A DNA stretch of 45,003 bases from Sphingopyxis sp. RIFCSPHIGHO2_12_FULL_65_19 (GCF_001830555.1 NZ_MIAM01000053.1:252-45254), one strand, 5' to 3'. Shown: positions 15,066 to 24,721, numbered from the stretch's first letter. Notes: generated by a model not told the origin, from the letters alone. Translations and numbers: made by a program.

Positions 15066-16792
15066 CAAACCAACTCCTCGATCGCCTCGACCCCCATCAG
15101 GTTCAGCCCGTTGCGGATAACCTGCCCGATTCCGTCGGCCAAATAAAGGCGCGTCGCAGTCAGTTCGGGATCATTGTCGATCACGATGCGAAGGCCGGGG
15201 TCGTCGTTGCCGAGATTGTACCAGGCGTGAAATGCCGCGGCGACGTCAGCCAGGTAGAATGCGATCCGGTGCGGCTCGCGCGCCGACGCGGCGGCCTCGA
15301 CCGTCCGCGGGAACTGGGCGAGCAACTTGATCAACCCGAGCTCGTGCATGTTGAGGCGCGCCGGAACGGGCGCCGACAACGCGATCCCCGCCTCCCCCGC
15401 CTTCTTGCGCAGGCGCGAGATACGGGCGTTGGCATATTGCAGATACCAGACCGGATTGTCGCGCGACGCCTCTACCACCTTCGCAAAGTCGAAATCCATC
15501 TGGGCGTCCGCCTTGCGGGTCAGCATGGTGAAACGCACCGCATCCTTGCCGACTTCGTCGACGACATCGGCCAGCGTCACGAAATTGCCCGCGCGCTTCG
15601 ACATCTTGAACGGCTCGCCATTCTTGAGCAAGCGGACCATCTGGACCAGCTTGACGTCAAAACGCGTCTTGCCGCCGGTCAGCGCGGCCACCGCGGCCTT
15701 GATCCGCTTGACCGTCCCCGCATGGTCGGCGCCCCAGATGTCGATCAGCTCATCGGCATTCTGGCTTTTCTGGAAATGATAGGCGAGGTCGGCGCCGAAA
15801 TAGGTCCAGCTGCCATCCGATTTCTTGATCGGACGATCCTGATCGTCACCGAATTGCGTCGAGCGGAACAGCGGCAGTTCGACCGGCTCCCAATCTTCGG
15901 GCGTTTCGCCCTTTGGCGCTTCGAGCACGCCGTCATAGACCAGGTCATGGTCCCGCAGCCATTTCTCGGCCGCGGCGGGCTTGCCCTCGGCCTGGAGCTC
16001 GGCTTCGGACGAGAACAGGTCATGGTGGATGCCCAGCTTGGCAAGGTCGGCGCGGATCATGTCCATCATCGCGCTCACCGCCTCGGCCCGGAACAGGCCC
16101 AGCCAGGCGCTTTCGGGCGCGCCGACAAAGCGGTCGCCATATTCGGTGGCAAGCTTGTCCGCGACGGGCATCAGATAATCGCCGGGGTAGAGCCCTTCCG
16201 GGATCGCGCCAATGTCCTCGCCCAGCGCTTCGCGATAGCGCATGTGGACCGACCGCGCGAGGACATCGACCTGCGCACCGGCATCGTTGACATAATATTC
16301 GCGGATGACGTCGTGGCCCGCATATTCGAGCAGCGCGGCGAGTGCATCACCGACAACGGCGCCGCGGCAATGCCCGACGTGCATCGGGCCGGTCGGGTTC
16401 GCCGAAACATATTCGACGTTGACGCGCCGTCCCTTCCCCATCGTCGAACGGCCATAATCGCAGCCTTCGCTATGGATCGCGGCAAGTTCGTCGCGCCAGC
16501 TGTCATCGACGAGGCGCAGGTTGATGAAGCCCGGACCCGCGACGCTTGCTTCGGTCACCTCATCAAGCGCGGCGAGCTCGGCGACGAGCAGTTCGGCCAG
16601 CGTGCGCGGGTTCATGCCCGCTGGTTTTGCAAGCACCATTGCCGCGTTGGTCGCGATATCGCCATGCGCGGGGTCGCGCGGCGGCTCGACGCTGACCGCC
16701 GAACGGTCGAGACCTTCAGGCAGGGCGTTGCGGGCGACCAGCGCGTCGAGCGCAGTGTCGATATGGTCTGAAAAGCGGCTGAACAGGGTCAC
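15065..16792 (-). CDS. argS: Arginyl-tRNA synthetase
   Basis: This is a 575-residue class I aminoacyl-tRNA synthetase. The HIGH motif appears as PTGPMHVGHCRG (residues ~118-129) and the KMSKS loop as FKMSKRAGNF (~375). The C-terminal DALR-type anticodon-binding domain ends the protein with GQVIRNGLNLMGVEAIEEL. The start is GTG at 16792, beginning MTLFSRFSDH. It is the first gene of the argS-SPOR-nagZ-scpA-scpB-tatA-tatB-tatC run, so its promoter lies in the 16793-16850 interval. Confidence 0.96.
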   Translation of the reverse strand: MTLFSRFSDHIDTALDALVARNALPEGLDRSAVSVEPPRDPAHGDIATNAAMVLAKPAGMNPRTLAELLVAELAALDEVTEASVAGPGFINLRLVDDSWRDELAAIHSEGCDYGRSTMGKGRRVNVEYVSANPTGPMHVGHCRGAVVGDALAALLEYAGHDVIREYYVNDAGAQVDVLARSVHMRYREALGEDIGAIPEGLYPGDYLMPVADKLATEYGDRFVGAPESAWLGLFRAEAVSAMMDMIRADLAKLGIHHDLFSSEAELQAEGKPAAAEKWLRDHDLVYDGVLEAPKGETPEDWEPVELPLFRSTQFGDDQDRPIKKSDGSWTYFGADLAYHFQKSQNADELIDIWGADHAGTVKRIKAAVAALTGGKTRFDVKLVQMVRLLKNGEPFKMSKRAGNFVTLADVVDEVGKDAVRFTMLTRKADAQMDFDFAKVVEASRDNPVWYLQYANARISRLRKKAGEAGIALSAPVPARLNMHELGLIKLLAQFPRTVEAAASAREPHRIAFYLADVAAAFHAWYNLGNDDPGLRIVIDNDPELTATRLYLADGIGQVIRNGLNLMGVEAIEELV

Positions 16793-16856
16793 GGTCGGGG
16801 CCTATCTTCGATCGGAAAATGACTTGCGCGCGCCCTATCGCAGCTTGGGGCACGCG

Positions 16857-16888
16857 AAAAGCCCTGCGTCACCATCGGCGCGCAGGGC
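16857..16888 (-). terminator. Terminator-like hairpin after the lipoprotein gene
   Basis: GCCCTGCG (16861-16868) pairs perfectly with CGCAGGGC (16881-16888) across a 12-base loop. On the minus strand it is followed by TTTT (complement of 16857-16860). It lies 40 bases past the stop of the gene at 16928-17599 and separates it from argS. Confidence 0.55.
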
Positions 16889-16927
16889 CTGAACGGGGCG
16901 AACGGCACCGAAGCGCCGCCGCTGGAC

Positions 16928-17599
16928 TTATCGTCGGACGTTATATTCCAGCTGGTCTTGCGTCAGCTGGAAACCGATGAGCAGCTCGAAACTCGCCCGC
17001 TGCACCGCCGCACGCACTTCGGGAAGCGCCAATGGGTCGATCGCGGCATCCTGGTCGCCGGCTTTCCGCTTGCGGGTGATCCGGTCCTGAATATCGGCGG
17101 GCAATGTCGCCGCGGCGCGGTCGACATAGGCCGAAGCCTGCGCCCGGCCCGTGCCGCGCACCTGCCCTTCGGCAAAGGTCACCGCGACATTGCCCAGCCG
17201 TTTTGCGACCACGGCGGTGCCGCCCTGCAAAACGGTGGCGTAATAAGGCAGGGTTACCGTCCGCGCGGGGCCGGCGTCGCGCCGCGTCGCAACAACGTCG
17301 AAACTGGCGAGCTGATAGACTTTTTCGCTGGCATCGTTGCACTGCGGGGTCACGTTGGTGATCGCCGCCACGACATCGACGGCACGCGCGTCGCGGCTCG
17401 TCGCGGGGTCGAACAGCGTCACGTCGCCGGTGTGCAGCGGCACCGCAACAGCGGGGCATGCGCTGCGCGTCGATGTAATCCCGACCCCGCCCGAAAGGTC
17501 GATTTCATTATCCTTCGCGCAGCCCGCCACCGTCGCCATGGCTGCCGTGCCGCACAGCACAGTCAGGAATTTACGCGACGGGAACGAAATGGGCATCAT
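16928..17599 (-). CDS. Lipoprotein of unknown function
   Basis: This protein of about 223 residues has a lipoprotein signal peptide ending in TVAGC (lipobox) followed by AKDNEIDLSGG. No domain is recognised. The mature part looks beta-rich, contains two further cysteines (ACPAV, PQCND) and ends QDQLEYNVRR. I preferred the tandem ATGs at 17599/17596 (M)MPISFPSRKF over an upstream in-frame TTG (17617). Lipidation implies attachment to the inner or outer membrane. Neighbours argS and divergent ispH give no functional clue. Confidence 0.75.
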   Translation of the reverse strand: MMPISFPSRKFLTVLCGTAAMATVAGCAKDNEIDLSGGVGITSTRSACPAVAVPLHTGDVTLFDPATSRDARAVDVVAAITNVTPQCNDASEKVYQLASFDVVATRRDAGPARTVTLPYYATVLQGGTAVVAKRLGNVAVTFAEGQVRGTGRAQASAYVDRAAATLPADIQDRITRKRKAGDQDAAIDPLALPEVRAAVQRASFELLIGFQLTQDQLEYNVRR

Positions 17600-17751
17600 G
17601 ATAAACGGGCTTTCCAAACAGGCGCTTTGACAGGCGTCGGGACGGCTGGTCCCGCTTCATGCGCGCCGCTTCTTATCGGTGCGATGAACAAGGCGCAACG
17701 GTGCGAAGTGGCTTTACCGCATGGCGCGCGCTGCGCTAGAGCCGCCGCGAG

Positions 17752-18732
17752 ATGAATGCACCCCATCATATCGCCCCTGTGGGCAGCAGCGAAGCGGCAG
17801 AACTCAGGGTTTTGATCGCCGCCCCGCGCGGTTTTTGCGCCGGAGTGGATCGCGCGATCCGCATCGTCGAACTCGCGCTCCAGAAATATGGGGCGCCGGT
17901 ATTCGTCCGTCACGAAATCGTCCACAATCGCTATGTGGTGGAATCGCTGAAAGCGATGGGCGCGATTTTTGTCGAATCACTCGATCAGGTTCCCGACGGG
18001 GTTCCCGTGGTATTCAGCGCGCATGGCGTGCCCAAGGCGGTTCCGGCAAAGGCCGAATTGCGCGGTCTGGAATATATAGACGCGACCTGCCCGCTGGTGT
18101 CGAAAGTGCATCGCCAGGCCGAACGCGCCCATGAGGCCGGACGCCACATCATCTTCGTCGGCCATGCGGGGCATCCCGAAGTGATCGGCACGCTGGGCCA
18201 ATTGCCGGACGGCGCGATGACACTCGTCGAATCGGTCGACGATGTGGCGGCCCTGTCGCCGCCCGATTCCGACATGCTGTCGTTCCTGACACAGACGACA
18301 CTATCGGTCGACGACACCCGCGATATCGTCGCGGCATTGCAGCACCGCTTTCCGGCGATCTCCGGCCCGCGGGGCGAGGATATCTGCTACGCGACATCGA
18401 ATCGCCAGGAAGCGGTGAAGGCGATCGCGGGCGAATGCGATCGGCTGATCGTCATCGGCGCGCCGAACAGCTCGAACAGCCTGCGCCTCGTCGAGGTCGC
18501 CGAGCGGCTGGGAACGCCCGCGCATCTGGTCCAGCGCGGTGTCGATGTCGATCCCGCGTGGCTGACGGACATCGGGACGCTCGGTATCACGGCGGGCGCC
18601 AGCGCGCCCGAAACGCTGGTCCGCGAAGTGATCGCCGCGGTTGCGACGCATCGGCGGATCGTCGAAGACATCGTCGTCACCGCCGAAGAGAATATGATCT
18701 TCAAACTGCCCCGCGGTCTCGAACTCAGCTGA
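17752..18732 (+). CDS. ispH: 4-hydroxy-3-methylbut-2-enyl diphosphate reductase IspH
   Basis: This is the last enzyme of the MEP isoprenoid pathway. It reduces HMBPP to IPP and DMAPP with a [4Fe-4S] cluster. The 326-residue protein has the three conserved cluster cysteines at Cys29 (APRGFCAGV), Cys113 (DATCPLV) and Cys212 ([10 protein letters not shown]), plus the substrate-binding HEIVHN, FSAHGV and GAPNSSNS motifs. The N-terminal ~17 residues extend beyond the family core. Its stop overlaps thrB by one base (TGATG). Confidence 0.96.
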   Translation: MNAPHHIAPVGSSEAAELRVLIAAPRGFCAGVDRAIRIVELALQKYGAPVFVRHEIVHNRYVVESLKAMGAIFVESLDQVPDGVPVVFSAHGVPKAVPAKAELRGLEYIDATCPLVSKVHRQAERAHEAGRHIIFVGHAGHPEVIGTLGQLPDGAMTLVESVDDVAALSPPDSDMLSFLTQTTLSVDDTRDIVAALQHRFPAISGPRGEDICYATSNRQEAVKAIAGECDRLIVIGAPNSSNSLRLVEVAERLGTPAHLVQRGVDVDPAWLTDIGTLGITAGASAPETLVREVIAAVATHRRIVEDIVVTAEENMIFKLPRGLELS

Positions 18733-19694
18733 TGGCGGTCTACACCCACGTCGAGCCCGATGACCTTGCCGCACTTGTTTCGCGTTACGACATCGGCACC
18801 GTTGTCTCGTGCAAGGGGATCGCCGAAGGCGTCGAGAACAGCAATTTCCTGCTCGAAACGACCGGCGGCCGGTTCATTCTGACACTCTATGAAAAGCGGG
18901 TCAGCGAAGGCGACCTGCCCTTCTTTGTCGACCTGCTCGACCATCTCGCCCGCGCGGACTGCCCGGTCCCGGCGATGATCCGCGACCGAAGCGGCATCGC
19001 CATCCAGCAGGTTTCCGGTCGCGCTGCCTGCGTCATCCAGTTCCTGCCGGGCATTTCGCTGACCCATCCGACCCCCGAACAATGCGAAGCGGCCGGATCG
19101 GCGCTCGGCCGGATGCACCGCGCGCTCGAGGGCTATGCCGACGCGCGCGAAAACAGCATGGGCCATCGCCATTGGCGCGGTATCGCGGAAGCCGCGGGCG
19201 ATCTCGACCGCGTGTTGCCGGGGCTCCAGCGTCTCGTCGATGACGAACTGGCGTGGCTCGACGCGCGTTGGCCGGTCGGATTGCCCGCGCATGTCATTCA
19301 CGCCGATCTGTTTCCCGACAATGTGCTGATGCTCGGCAACCGCGTCACCGGACTGATCGACTTCTATTTCGCCGCCAGCGATTTTCGCGCCTACGACCTC
19401 GTCATCACCCATGCCTCTTGGGTGTTTTCAGCCGATGGACAGCATTGCGACCCGGCACGAGCCCAGGCATTGATGCGCGGCTATGCCAGCGAGATCGCGC
19501 TGAGCGAGGCGGAGATCGCTGCCCTGCCGCTGCTCGCGCGCGGCGCCTCGCTGCGTTTCTTGCTGACGCGCGCGCACGACTGGATCCATACGCCTGCCGA
19601 CGCGCTTGTCACGCGCAAGGACCCCTCGCCCTTCCTCGCCCGCCTGCGGCGCTACAGCGCCGACGACGCCGCAAACCTGTTCGCCATTGCATGA
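18732..19694 (+). CDS. thrB: Homoserine kinase (ThrB2 type, APH fold)
   Basis: This 320-residue kinase belongs to the aminoglycoside-phosphotransferase fold rather than the GHMP fold used by E. coli ThrB. Evidence is the start [20 protein letters not shown], the GVENSNFLL segment, the catalytic [10 protein letters not shown] motif and GLIDFYFA with the metal-binding Asp. It phosphorylates homoserine for threonine synthesis. The open frame begins further left, but the family N-terminus and the TGATG junction with ispH place the start at 18732. The stop overlaps rnhA by 4 bases; ispH-thrB-rnhA is a translationally coupled set. Confidence 0.94.
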   Translation: MAVYTHVEPDDLAALVSRYDIGTVVSCKGIAEGVENSNFLLETTGGRFILTLYEKRVSEGDLPFFVDLLDHLARADCPVPAMIRDRSGIAIQQVSGRAACVIQFLPGISLTHPTPEQCEAAGSALGRMHRALEGYADARENSMGHRHWRGIAEAAGDLDRVLPGLQRLVDDELAWLDARWPVGLPAHVIHADLFPDNVLMLGNRVTGLIDFYFAASDFRAYDLVITHASWVFSADGQHCDPARAQALMRGYASEIALSEAEIAALPLLARGASLRFLLTRAHDWIHTPADALVTRKDPSPFLARLRRYSADDAANLFAIA

Positions 19695-20164
19695 CCGAAG
19701 GCAGCGGCAGGACCGTGATCGTTGCCACCGACGGCGCGTGCAAGGGCAATCCCGGCCCCGGCGGCTGGGGCGCCGTGCTGCGCTGGGGCGATGTGGTGAA
19801 GACATTGTCGGGGGGCGAGCCCGATACGACGAACAACCGCATGGAATTGATGGCCGCGATCGAGGCGCTTGCCGCGCTGAAGCGCAGCTGCAACGTCGAA
19901 CTGTCCACCGACAGCGTCTATGTTCGCGACGGCATCACCAAATGGATATTCGGCTGGCAAAAAAACGGCTGGAAGACGGCGGCGAAAAAGCCCGTCGCGA
20001 ACGCCGATTTGTGGCAGCGACTGGTCAAGGAAAATGCGCGGCACAGGGTCGAGTGGATCTGGGTGAAGGGCCATGCTGGGCACGGCGACAATGAACTCGC
20101 CGACACGCTTGCAAGCGATGCCGCGCTGGAAGTCGCGCGGGCGCGCCGGACGCCCGCGCGATAA
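19691..20164 (+). CDS. rnhA: Ribonuclease HI
   Basis: This 157-residue enzyme removes RNA from RNA-DNA hybrids. The four catalytic acidic residues can be placed in [29 protein letters not shown] and GHGDNELAD. The tryptophan- and lysine-rich basic handle ([16 protein letters not shown]) that helps bind hybrids is present. It starts within the thrB stop (ATGA) and ends 3 bases before the convergent YegP-like gene. Confidence 0.96.
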   Translation: MTEGSGRTVIVATDGACKGNPGPGGWGAVLRWGDVVKTLSGGEPDTTNNRMELMAAIEALAALKRSCNVELSTDSVYVRDGITKWIFGWQKNGWKTAAKKPVANADLWQRLVKENARHRVEWIWVKGHAGHGDNELADTLASDAALEVARARRTPAR

Positions 20165-20167
20165 AGA

Positions 20168-20344
20168 TCATTCGGCTTCGCGGACTTCCGCGCCCGGACC
20201 GTTTTTCAGGATCGACTCGATGGCATTTTTTGCGGAGGCTTTGCTGCTATAGCCCTCGGTCCAGAAGATCGGTTCGCTATTATATTTGAAATAGGCGACA
20301 AATTCGCCGGCCTTGTTCTTCTTGATCTCGAAATAATGGGCCAT
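20168..20344 (-). CDS. YegP-like DUF1508 small protein
   Basis: This 58-residue single-repeat DUF1508 (YegP/UPF0339) protein begins MAHYFEIKKNKAGEFVAYFK and contains IFWTEGYSSKASAKNAIESI, the usual core of the repeat. Larger homologues carry two copies in tandem. GGAGGA just upstream sets the ATG at 20344. The family is widespread; its biochemical role is not established as far as I know. Confidence 0.88.
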   Translation of the reverse strand: MAHYFEIKKNKAGEFVAYFKYNSEPIFWTEGYSSKASAKNAIESILKNGPGAEVREAE

Positions 20345-20433
20345 GCCATCCTCCACAGGTCAGGCCATGCCGGGGGTGGCACGGCCATATCCATGGTAAT
20401 CCCGTCGCTTCGCCGCGCAACCCGGTAGATGGC

Positions 20434-21564
20434 TCAGCGGAAACGCGATGGCGCGAAAGGGGCCGGGTCGATCCGCCCGATCGCCCCCGTCGGAACCGCC
20501 GCGCCGAGTTGCGCCGCGAGCAGCGCGGCGATTGCGGGTGAGGTCTGTATGCCGACCCCGCCCTGCCCCGCGCACCAGAAAAAGGCGGGGTCGTGCCGGT
20601 CGACGCCGAACATGGGAAGCCGGTCGGGCGCGAAGCTGCGCAGCCCGGCCCATTTTCGTTCGACTGCGACTACGGGCCAATCGACGACCGACTGCATCCG
20701 GTCGATCGCCAGCGCAACGTCGAACTCCTCCGGCGCTGCGTCGTGCGCCGTCGTCGGCGTCTCGTCATGCGGGGTCAACCACACGCGGCTCTCGCCCTGC
20801 CCCTTGAAATAGAACTCGCCGCCGACATGGATGACCAGCGGCAGGTCGGCGGGGACCGGCACCCCCAGCCGAACCTGCATTACCGTCCGGCGATAGGGCT
20901 GGATGCCAACCGGCGCGACGCCGCAAGCCGCAGCGACCTCGTCCGCCCAGGCCCCCGCGGCGTTGACGATCAGGCTGGCGCGGACCCGGTCGTCGCCCAA
21001 TTCGACGTCCCACCCGGCGGTAACGCGCCGCGCCCGCCGCAACGGTGCCCGCGTGACCAGAGTCGCCCCGGCCCGCCGGGCCGCGCGCAGATACGCCGCA
21101 TGAAGGCCGCCGACATCGATGTCGCGGCACGCCGCCTCATAAGCGGCTTCGCTCCATTCGGGACGAAGGCCCGGAATGCGATCGCTGACGGCGGCGCCCG
21201 ACATCCGCACGACATCGACACCCTGCGCAGAAAATTTGGCAGCAAAGGCATCGACCGCCGCCGCATCCGATCGCCGACCGAGCGTCAGGGCGCCGCGCGG
21301 CGACAGGAAACCCTGTTCGGAAAAATCGGCGGGCGGGTTTTCCAGCGTCGCGCGCGAAGCATGGGTCAGCGGCTGCACCCCGACCCCGCCATAGCTTTCG
21401 TGCCAGAAGGCCGCCGATCGGCCAGTCGCGTGATAGCCCGGCGCATCCTCCGCCTCCACGACCATCACGCGGCGCCAGGGTGCCAGCGCCGCGGCCAGGC
21501 TGGCGCCCGCGATCCCGGCGCCGACAATCAGCACATCGGTGACGGAAGGCGGCGCAGCGGTCAT
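20434..21564 (-). CDS. FAD-dependent oxidoreductase of the DAO (glycine/D-amino-acid oxidase) family
   Basis: This 376-residue flavoprotein has an N-terminal dinucleotide-binding motif VLIVGAGIAGASLAAALA and an adjacent VVEAEDAPGYHATGRS segment. It has a central substrate domain and a C-terminal GLRSFAPDRLPMFG ... GQGGVGIQTSPA segment, as in DadA/GlpD-like oxidases. The substrate is likely an amine, amino acid or hydroxy acid, but the sequence alone does not decide. It is divergent from the Tad pilus operon and unrelated to it. A weak imperfect hairpin lies downstream (about 20358-20385). Confidence 0.85.
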   Translation of the reverse strand: MTAAPPSVTDVLIVGAGIAGASLAAALAPWRRVMVVEAEDAPGYHATGRSAAFWHESYGGVGVQPLTHASRATLENPPADFSEQGFLSPRGALTLGRRSDAAAVDAFAAKFSAQGVDVVRMSGAAVSDRIPGLRPEWSEAAYEAACRDIDVGGLHAAYLRAARRAGATLVTRAPLRRARRVTAGWDVELGDDRVRASLIVNAAGAWADEVAAACGVAPVGIQPYRRTVMQVRLGVPVPADLPLVIHVGGEFYFKGQGESRVWLTPHDETPTTAHDAAPEEFDVALAIDRMQSVVDWPVVAVERKWAGLRSFAPDRLPMFGVDRHDPAFFWCAGQGGVGIQTSPAIAALLAAQLGAAVPTGAIGRIDPAPFAPSRFR

Positions 21565-21617
21565 GCCCGCCGCATATCCGCTGGACCGCGGAATGCAAGT
21601 CGCGCGTACCCTGCGCC

Positions 21618-21640
21618 ATGGTTACCCTTTGGTAAGCCAT
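21618..21640. promoter_or_regulatory. Inverted repeat just upstream of cpaA
   Basis: ATGG-TTACC-CTTT-GGTAA-G-CCAT forms a 9-base-pair imperfect palindrome with one bulge, ending 19 bases before the cpaA start. It could be an operator or a leader hairpin of the pilus operon. No regulator is assigned. Confidence 0.3.
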
Positions 21641-21659
21641 AATGCGTAGGGGAAAACCG

Positions 21660-22142
21660 ATGGAAAGCGGCACGATCTCTCTTGGCTTGATGCTCCTGCT
21701 CGGCATATTGATGGTGGCCGCCGCGATCAGCGATGTGCGGTCGCGAACGATATCCAACGAACTCAACGTCGCGATGGCGCTGCTCGCGATCCCCTTCTGG
21801 ATTGCCAGCGACCTTGCGCCCTGGCCCGATATGCCGATCCAGTTCGCGGCGGCCTTTGCCGTCTTCCTGGTCTTCGCCGGGCTGTTCGCCATCGGCGCGA
21901 TGGGCGGCGGCGACGTGAAAATGATTGGCGCGGTGACGCTGTGGATCCCGCTCCCGCTGTTCCTGCCGGCACTGACGGTAATGGCCGTGGGCGGCGGAAT
22001 CCTGTCCGCCATCATGCTTATCTATATGAAATTGCGACCTTCGGACAAAGCCGTGGAGGTGCCCTATGGGGTCGCCATCGCGGCCGCAGGCCTTTGGGCG
22101 CTTCACCAACACTATCTTAACCAGTTTCAGGCTATCGGTTGA
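21660..22142 (+). CDS. cpaA: Prepilin peptidase CpaA (A24 family)
   Basis: This 160-residue membrane protease is the short prepilin peptidase of Tad/Cpa pili, which cleaves Flp-type prepilin leaders. The two catalytic aspartates are in AAISDVRSRTISN near residue 24 and in the GxGD motif AMGGGDVKM near residue 83. Several membrane helices surround them. AGGGG seven bases upstream supports ATG 21660. It begins the plus-strand pilus operon, but no flp pilin gene precedes it. Confidence 0.92.
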   Translation: MESGTISLGLMLLLGILMVAAAISDVRSRTISNELNVAMALLAIPFWIASDLAPWPDMPIQFAAAFAVFLVFAGLFAIGAMGGGDVKMIGAVTLWIPLPLFLPALTVMAVGGGILSAIMLIYMKLRPSDKAVEVPYGVAIAAAGLWALHQHYLNQFQAIG

Positions 22143-22196
22143 ACCTGAGGGCAAGCACCGCCGTGTCTGGTTGGTGTGAGGAGGCGAAAAATCGTC

Positions 22197-23228
22197 ATGG
22201 ATACGCGAAAGATTATGCTGATCGTCGGCGCGCTGGTGATTGCCATCAGCGCGGCGTTCGGGGTCAACCTGATGATGCGCGGAGCGGCAGCGCCGCAGGC
22301 TCGTGCAGCAGCGGCACCGGAAATTACTGGTCCGATGATTTTGGTGGCGACGCGGCAGCTCCCCGTCGGCACGATCGTCGGTCCGGACAGCTTCCGGTTC
22401 CAGCCATGGCCGAAGGAATTGGTCGAGAAGGCCTATTTCATGAAGGAAAAGACCGACGTCAACACGTTGGTCGGAACCGTCGTGCGCTATCCGATCACCG
22501 CCGGCCAGCCGCTGACGCAAGGCGCACTGGTCCATCCCGACGATCGCGGCTTCCTCGCTGCGGCGCTTGGGCCGGGCATGCGGGCTGTCACCGTCAAGGT
22601 CAGCCAGGAACAGGGCGTCGCCGGCTTCGTCTTTCCGGGCGACCGCGTCGATGTGATGCTGGCGCAGACGATCGAGGTCCAGGAAGGCAGCGCCTATCCC
22701 GACAAACAGATCTTCACCGCCGAAACGATCGTTCGCAACGTGCGCGTCCTGGCAACCGACCAGCGTTACGATGCCGAGGATGAAACGGGCAAGACCCCGG
22801 TTCGCACCTTCGGCTCGGTGACTCTGGAAGCCACGCCGGAAATCGCCGAGAAGATCGCCGTGGCGCAAGACATGGGCAAATTGTCGCTGGCGCTGCGTCC
22901 GCTCGCCGAAAGCACCGGCGACCTCGAAAGCGCCATCGCTTCGGGTGAGATCAATGTGCCCGCCAAGGGCGGCGCCGTCGCCGAACGCAAAATGCTCGCC
23001 GAAGCGGCCGCACGCCCGACCGCCAGCCGGTCGTCGGCGACGACGGGCGGCGACGTGTCGCGCTTCTGGATTCCCGTTCGCGGCCGCGTGTCGGCCCCGC
23101 CGCAGGCATCCGGCAACACCAATCCCGCGCCGTCCTACGGGGATCGCGGTGGCGCTGCGCCGGCTGGCCCGGTCGTGCGGGTGACCCGCGGCGACAAGAT
23201 GACCGTCGTTCCGGTTGGGGGTAAGTAA
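22197..23228 (+). CDS. cpaB: Tad pilus assembly protein CpaB/RcpC
   Basis: This 343-residue protein has one N-terminal membrane helix (IMLIVGALVIAISAAFGVNL). A SAF domain follows (MILVATRQLPVGTIVGPDSF, then AGQPLTQGALV) and then the CpaB core (GMRAVTVKVSQEQGVAGFVFPGDRVDVML). The C-terminal ~90 residues are low-complexity, rich in Ala, Ser and Pro. RcpC/CpaB is thought to help position the outer-membrane secretin. AGGAGG stands 12 bases before the ATG, a longer spacing than usual. The gap to cpaC is one base. Confidence 0.92.
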   Translation: MDTRKIMLIVGALVIAISAAFGVNLMMRGAAAPQARAAAAPEITGPMILVATRQLPVGTIVGPDSFRFQPWPKELVEKAYFMKEKTDVNTLVGTVVRYPITAGQPLTQGALVHPDDRGFLAAALGPGMRAVTVKVSQEQGVAGFVFPGDRVDVMLAQTIEVQEGSAYPDKQIFTAETIVRNVRVLATDQRYDAEDETGKTPVRTFGSVTLEATPEIAEKIAVAQDMGKLSLALRPLAESTGDLESAIASGEINVPAKGGAVAERKMLAEAAARPTASRSSATTGGDVSRFWIPVRGRVSAPPQASGNTNPAPSYGDRGGAAPAGPVVRVTRGDKMTVVPVGGK

Positions 23229-23229
23229 G

Positions 23230-24696
23230 ATGAACAGCAAAGCCAATTTCAAGGCAGCAGCCTTGGCCCGCACCCTGGCGATCGGTCTGATGACCGCGAC
23301 CCTGGTCGGCGCGCCGTCGACGCCTGCAATCGCGCAGGCCGTGCAGAACGCCAGCAGCAGCATCGACCTGTCGGTCGGTCGCGGCCGCCTCGTCAGCCTC
23401 CCGGCTTCGATGTCCGACATCTTCGTCGCCGACGACAGTGTCGCCGACGTCCAGGTCCGCTCGAACCGCCAGCTCTACATCTTCGCCAAAAAACCCGGCG
23501 AGACGAGCATCTATGCCACCGACGCCAGCGGCCGGGTCGTCTTTTCGACCGTCGCCCGCGTCGGCAACAACATCGAAACGATCGACCAGATGCTGTCGCT
23601 GGCGATGCCGGGCGCGAGCATTTCGGCGAACACGATGAACGGCTTTGTGCTGCTCACGGGAACGGTTGAATCGCCCGACGATGCGGCCGAAGCCGAACGG
23701 CTGGTGCAGGCCTTTGTCGGCGAGACGACCAAGGTTTTGTCGCGACTGCGCACGGCAACCCCCTTGCAGGTGAACCTGCAGGTTCGCATCGCCGAAGTAA
23801 ACCGCACCCTGGTCAAGGAAATCAGCGGCAACGTCCTGACGCGCGACAGCACCGGGGGCTTCCTGGGCGGCGTGTTCCGCGGCCGCCCGGCGGGGACGAT
23901 CACCTATAACCCCGATGGCTCGACGAATTTCGTCGTCAACACGCCGTCGGGAACGAACAGCCTTGCCGGCGCCGGCCGCCTGTTCGGCCTCGACCTGATC
24001 GCCTCGCTCGACGTCGGCGAACGGTCGGGCATGGTCGCCACGCTGGCCCAGCCGAATTTGACGGCGATTTCCGGCGAAACCGCCAACTTCCTCGCGGGCG
24101 GCGAATTTCCGGTTCCGATCCCCGGCAATTTCGCGGGCACGACGATCGAATATCGTCAATATGGCGTCAGCCTCGCTTATACCCCGACGGTCTTGTCGAA
24201 CGGGCGGATCAGCCTGCGCGTTCGTCCCGAAGTGTCGGAGCTTTCGACCGAAGGCGCGATCCAGATCCAGGGATTTCAGGTTCCTGCATTGACGGTGCGC
24301 CGCGCCGAAACGACCGTCGAACTGGGTTCGGGCGAAAGCTTCATGATCGCCGGACTGCTGAACAACCGTTCGATCGGCGCGATCGACAAGATTCCGGGGC
24401 TCGGCGACATTCCCGTGCTGGGCACGCTGTTCAAATCGGACAGCTTCCGCCGCGGCGAGACCGAACTGGTGATCGTCGTGACCCCCTATCTGGTCCAGCC
24501 CGTATCGGCGAACGACATCAAGCTGCCGACCGACGCCTTCCAGGATTCGGACGACCTGCAACGCCTTCTCCTCGGGCAAACCAGCAATGGCGTGACCGGC
24601 GGCGACCGGCCGAAGCCGCGGCTCGACACCAGCGTTGGCGATGTCGATCGCCCGCGCGGCACCGGCGATGCGTCGCCGGGCTTCAGCATCAAGTGA
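23230..24696 (+). CDS. cpaC: Tad pilus outer-membrane secretin CpaC/RcpA
   Basis: This 488-residue protein has a signal peptide (cleavage after PAIAQA). An N-terminal pilus/BON-type region follows (DLSVGRGRLVSLPASMSDIFVADDSVADV, motifs read in parts), then a C-terminal secretin domain with PNLTAISGETANFLAGGEFPVP and VTPYLVQPV near the end. It forms the outer-membrane channel for the pilus. The C-terminal tail (RPKPRLDTSVGDVDRP) is unstructured. It sits between cpaB and cpaD, as in other alphaproteobacterial Tad clusters. Confidence 0.93.
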   Translation: MNSKANFKAAALARTLAIGLMTATLVGAPSTPAIAQAVQNASSSIDLSVGRGRLVSLPASMSDIFVADDSVADVQVRSNRQLYIFAKKPGETSIYATDASGRVVFSTVARVGNNIETIDQMLSLAMPGASISANTMNGFVLLTGTVESPDDAAEAERLVQAFVGETTKVLSRLRTATPLQVNLQVRIAEVNRTLVKEISGNVLTRDSTGGFLGGVFRGRPAGTITYNPDGSTNFVVNTPSGTNSLAGAGRLFGLDLIASLDVGERSGMVATLAQPNLTAISGETANFLAGGEFPVPIPGNFAGTTIEYRQYGVSLAYTPTVLSNGRISLRVRPEVSELSTEGAIQIQGFQVPALTVRRAETTVELGSGESFMIAGLLNNRSIGAIDKIPGLGDIPVLGTLFKSDSFRRGETELVIVVTPYLVQPVSANDIKLPTDAFQDSDDLQRLLLGQTSNGVTGGDRPKPRLDTSVGDVDRPRGTGDASPGFSIK

Positions 24697-24721
24697 CGCG
24701 GCGGATTTCAGGAGCAAAGTG

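Noticed and set aside
14501..16771. Plus-strand frame of about 750 codons opposite SPOR and argS
   Set aside because: Composition artefact antisense to an unmistakable arginyl-tRNA synthetase gene.
17627..17655. TTGACA at 17627-17632 as the ispH promoter
   Set aside because: A perfect -35 hexamer, but no acceptable -10 at 16-18 bases downstream.
22118..22140. TTAACC at the end of cpaA as a CtrA site for cpaB
   Set aside because: Only one half-site; the second TTAA at the required spacing is missing.
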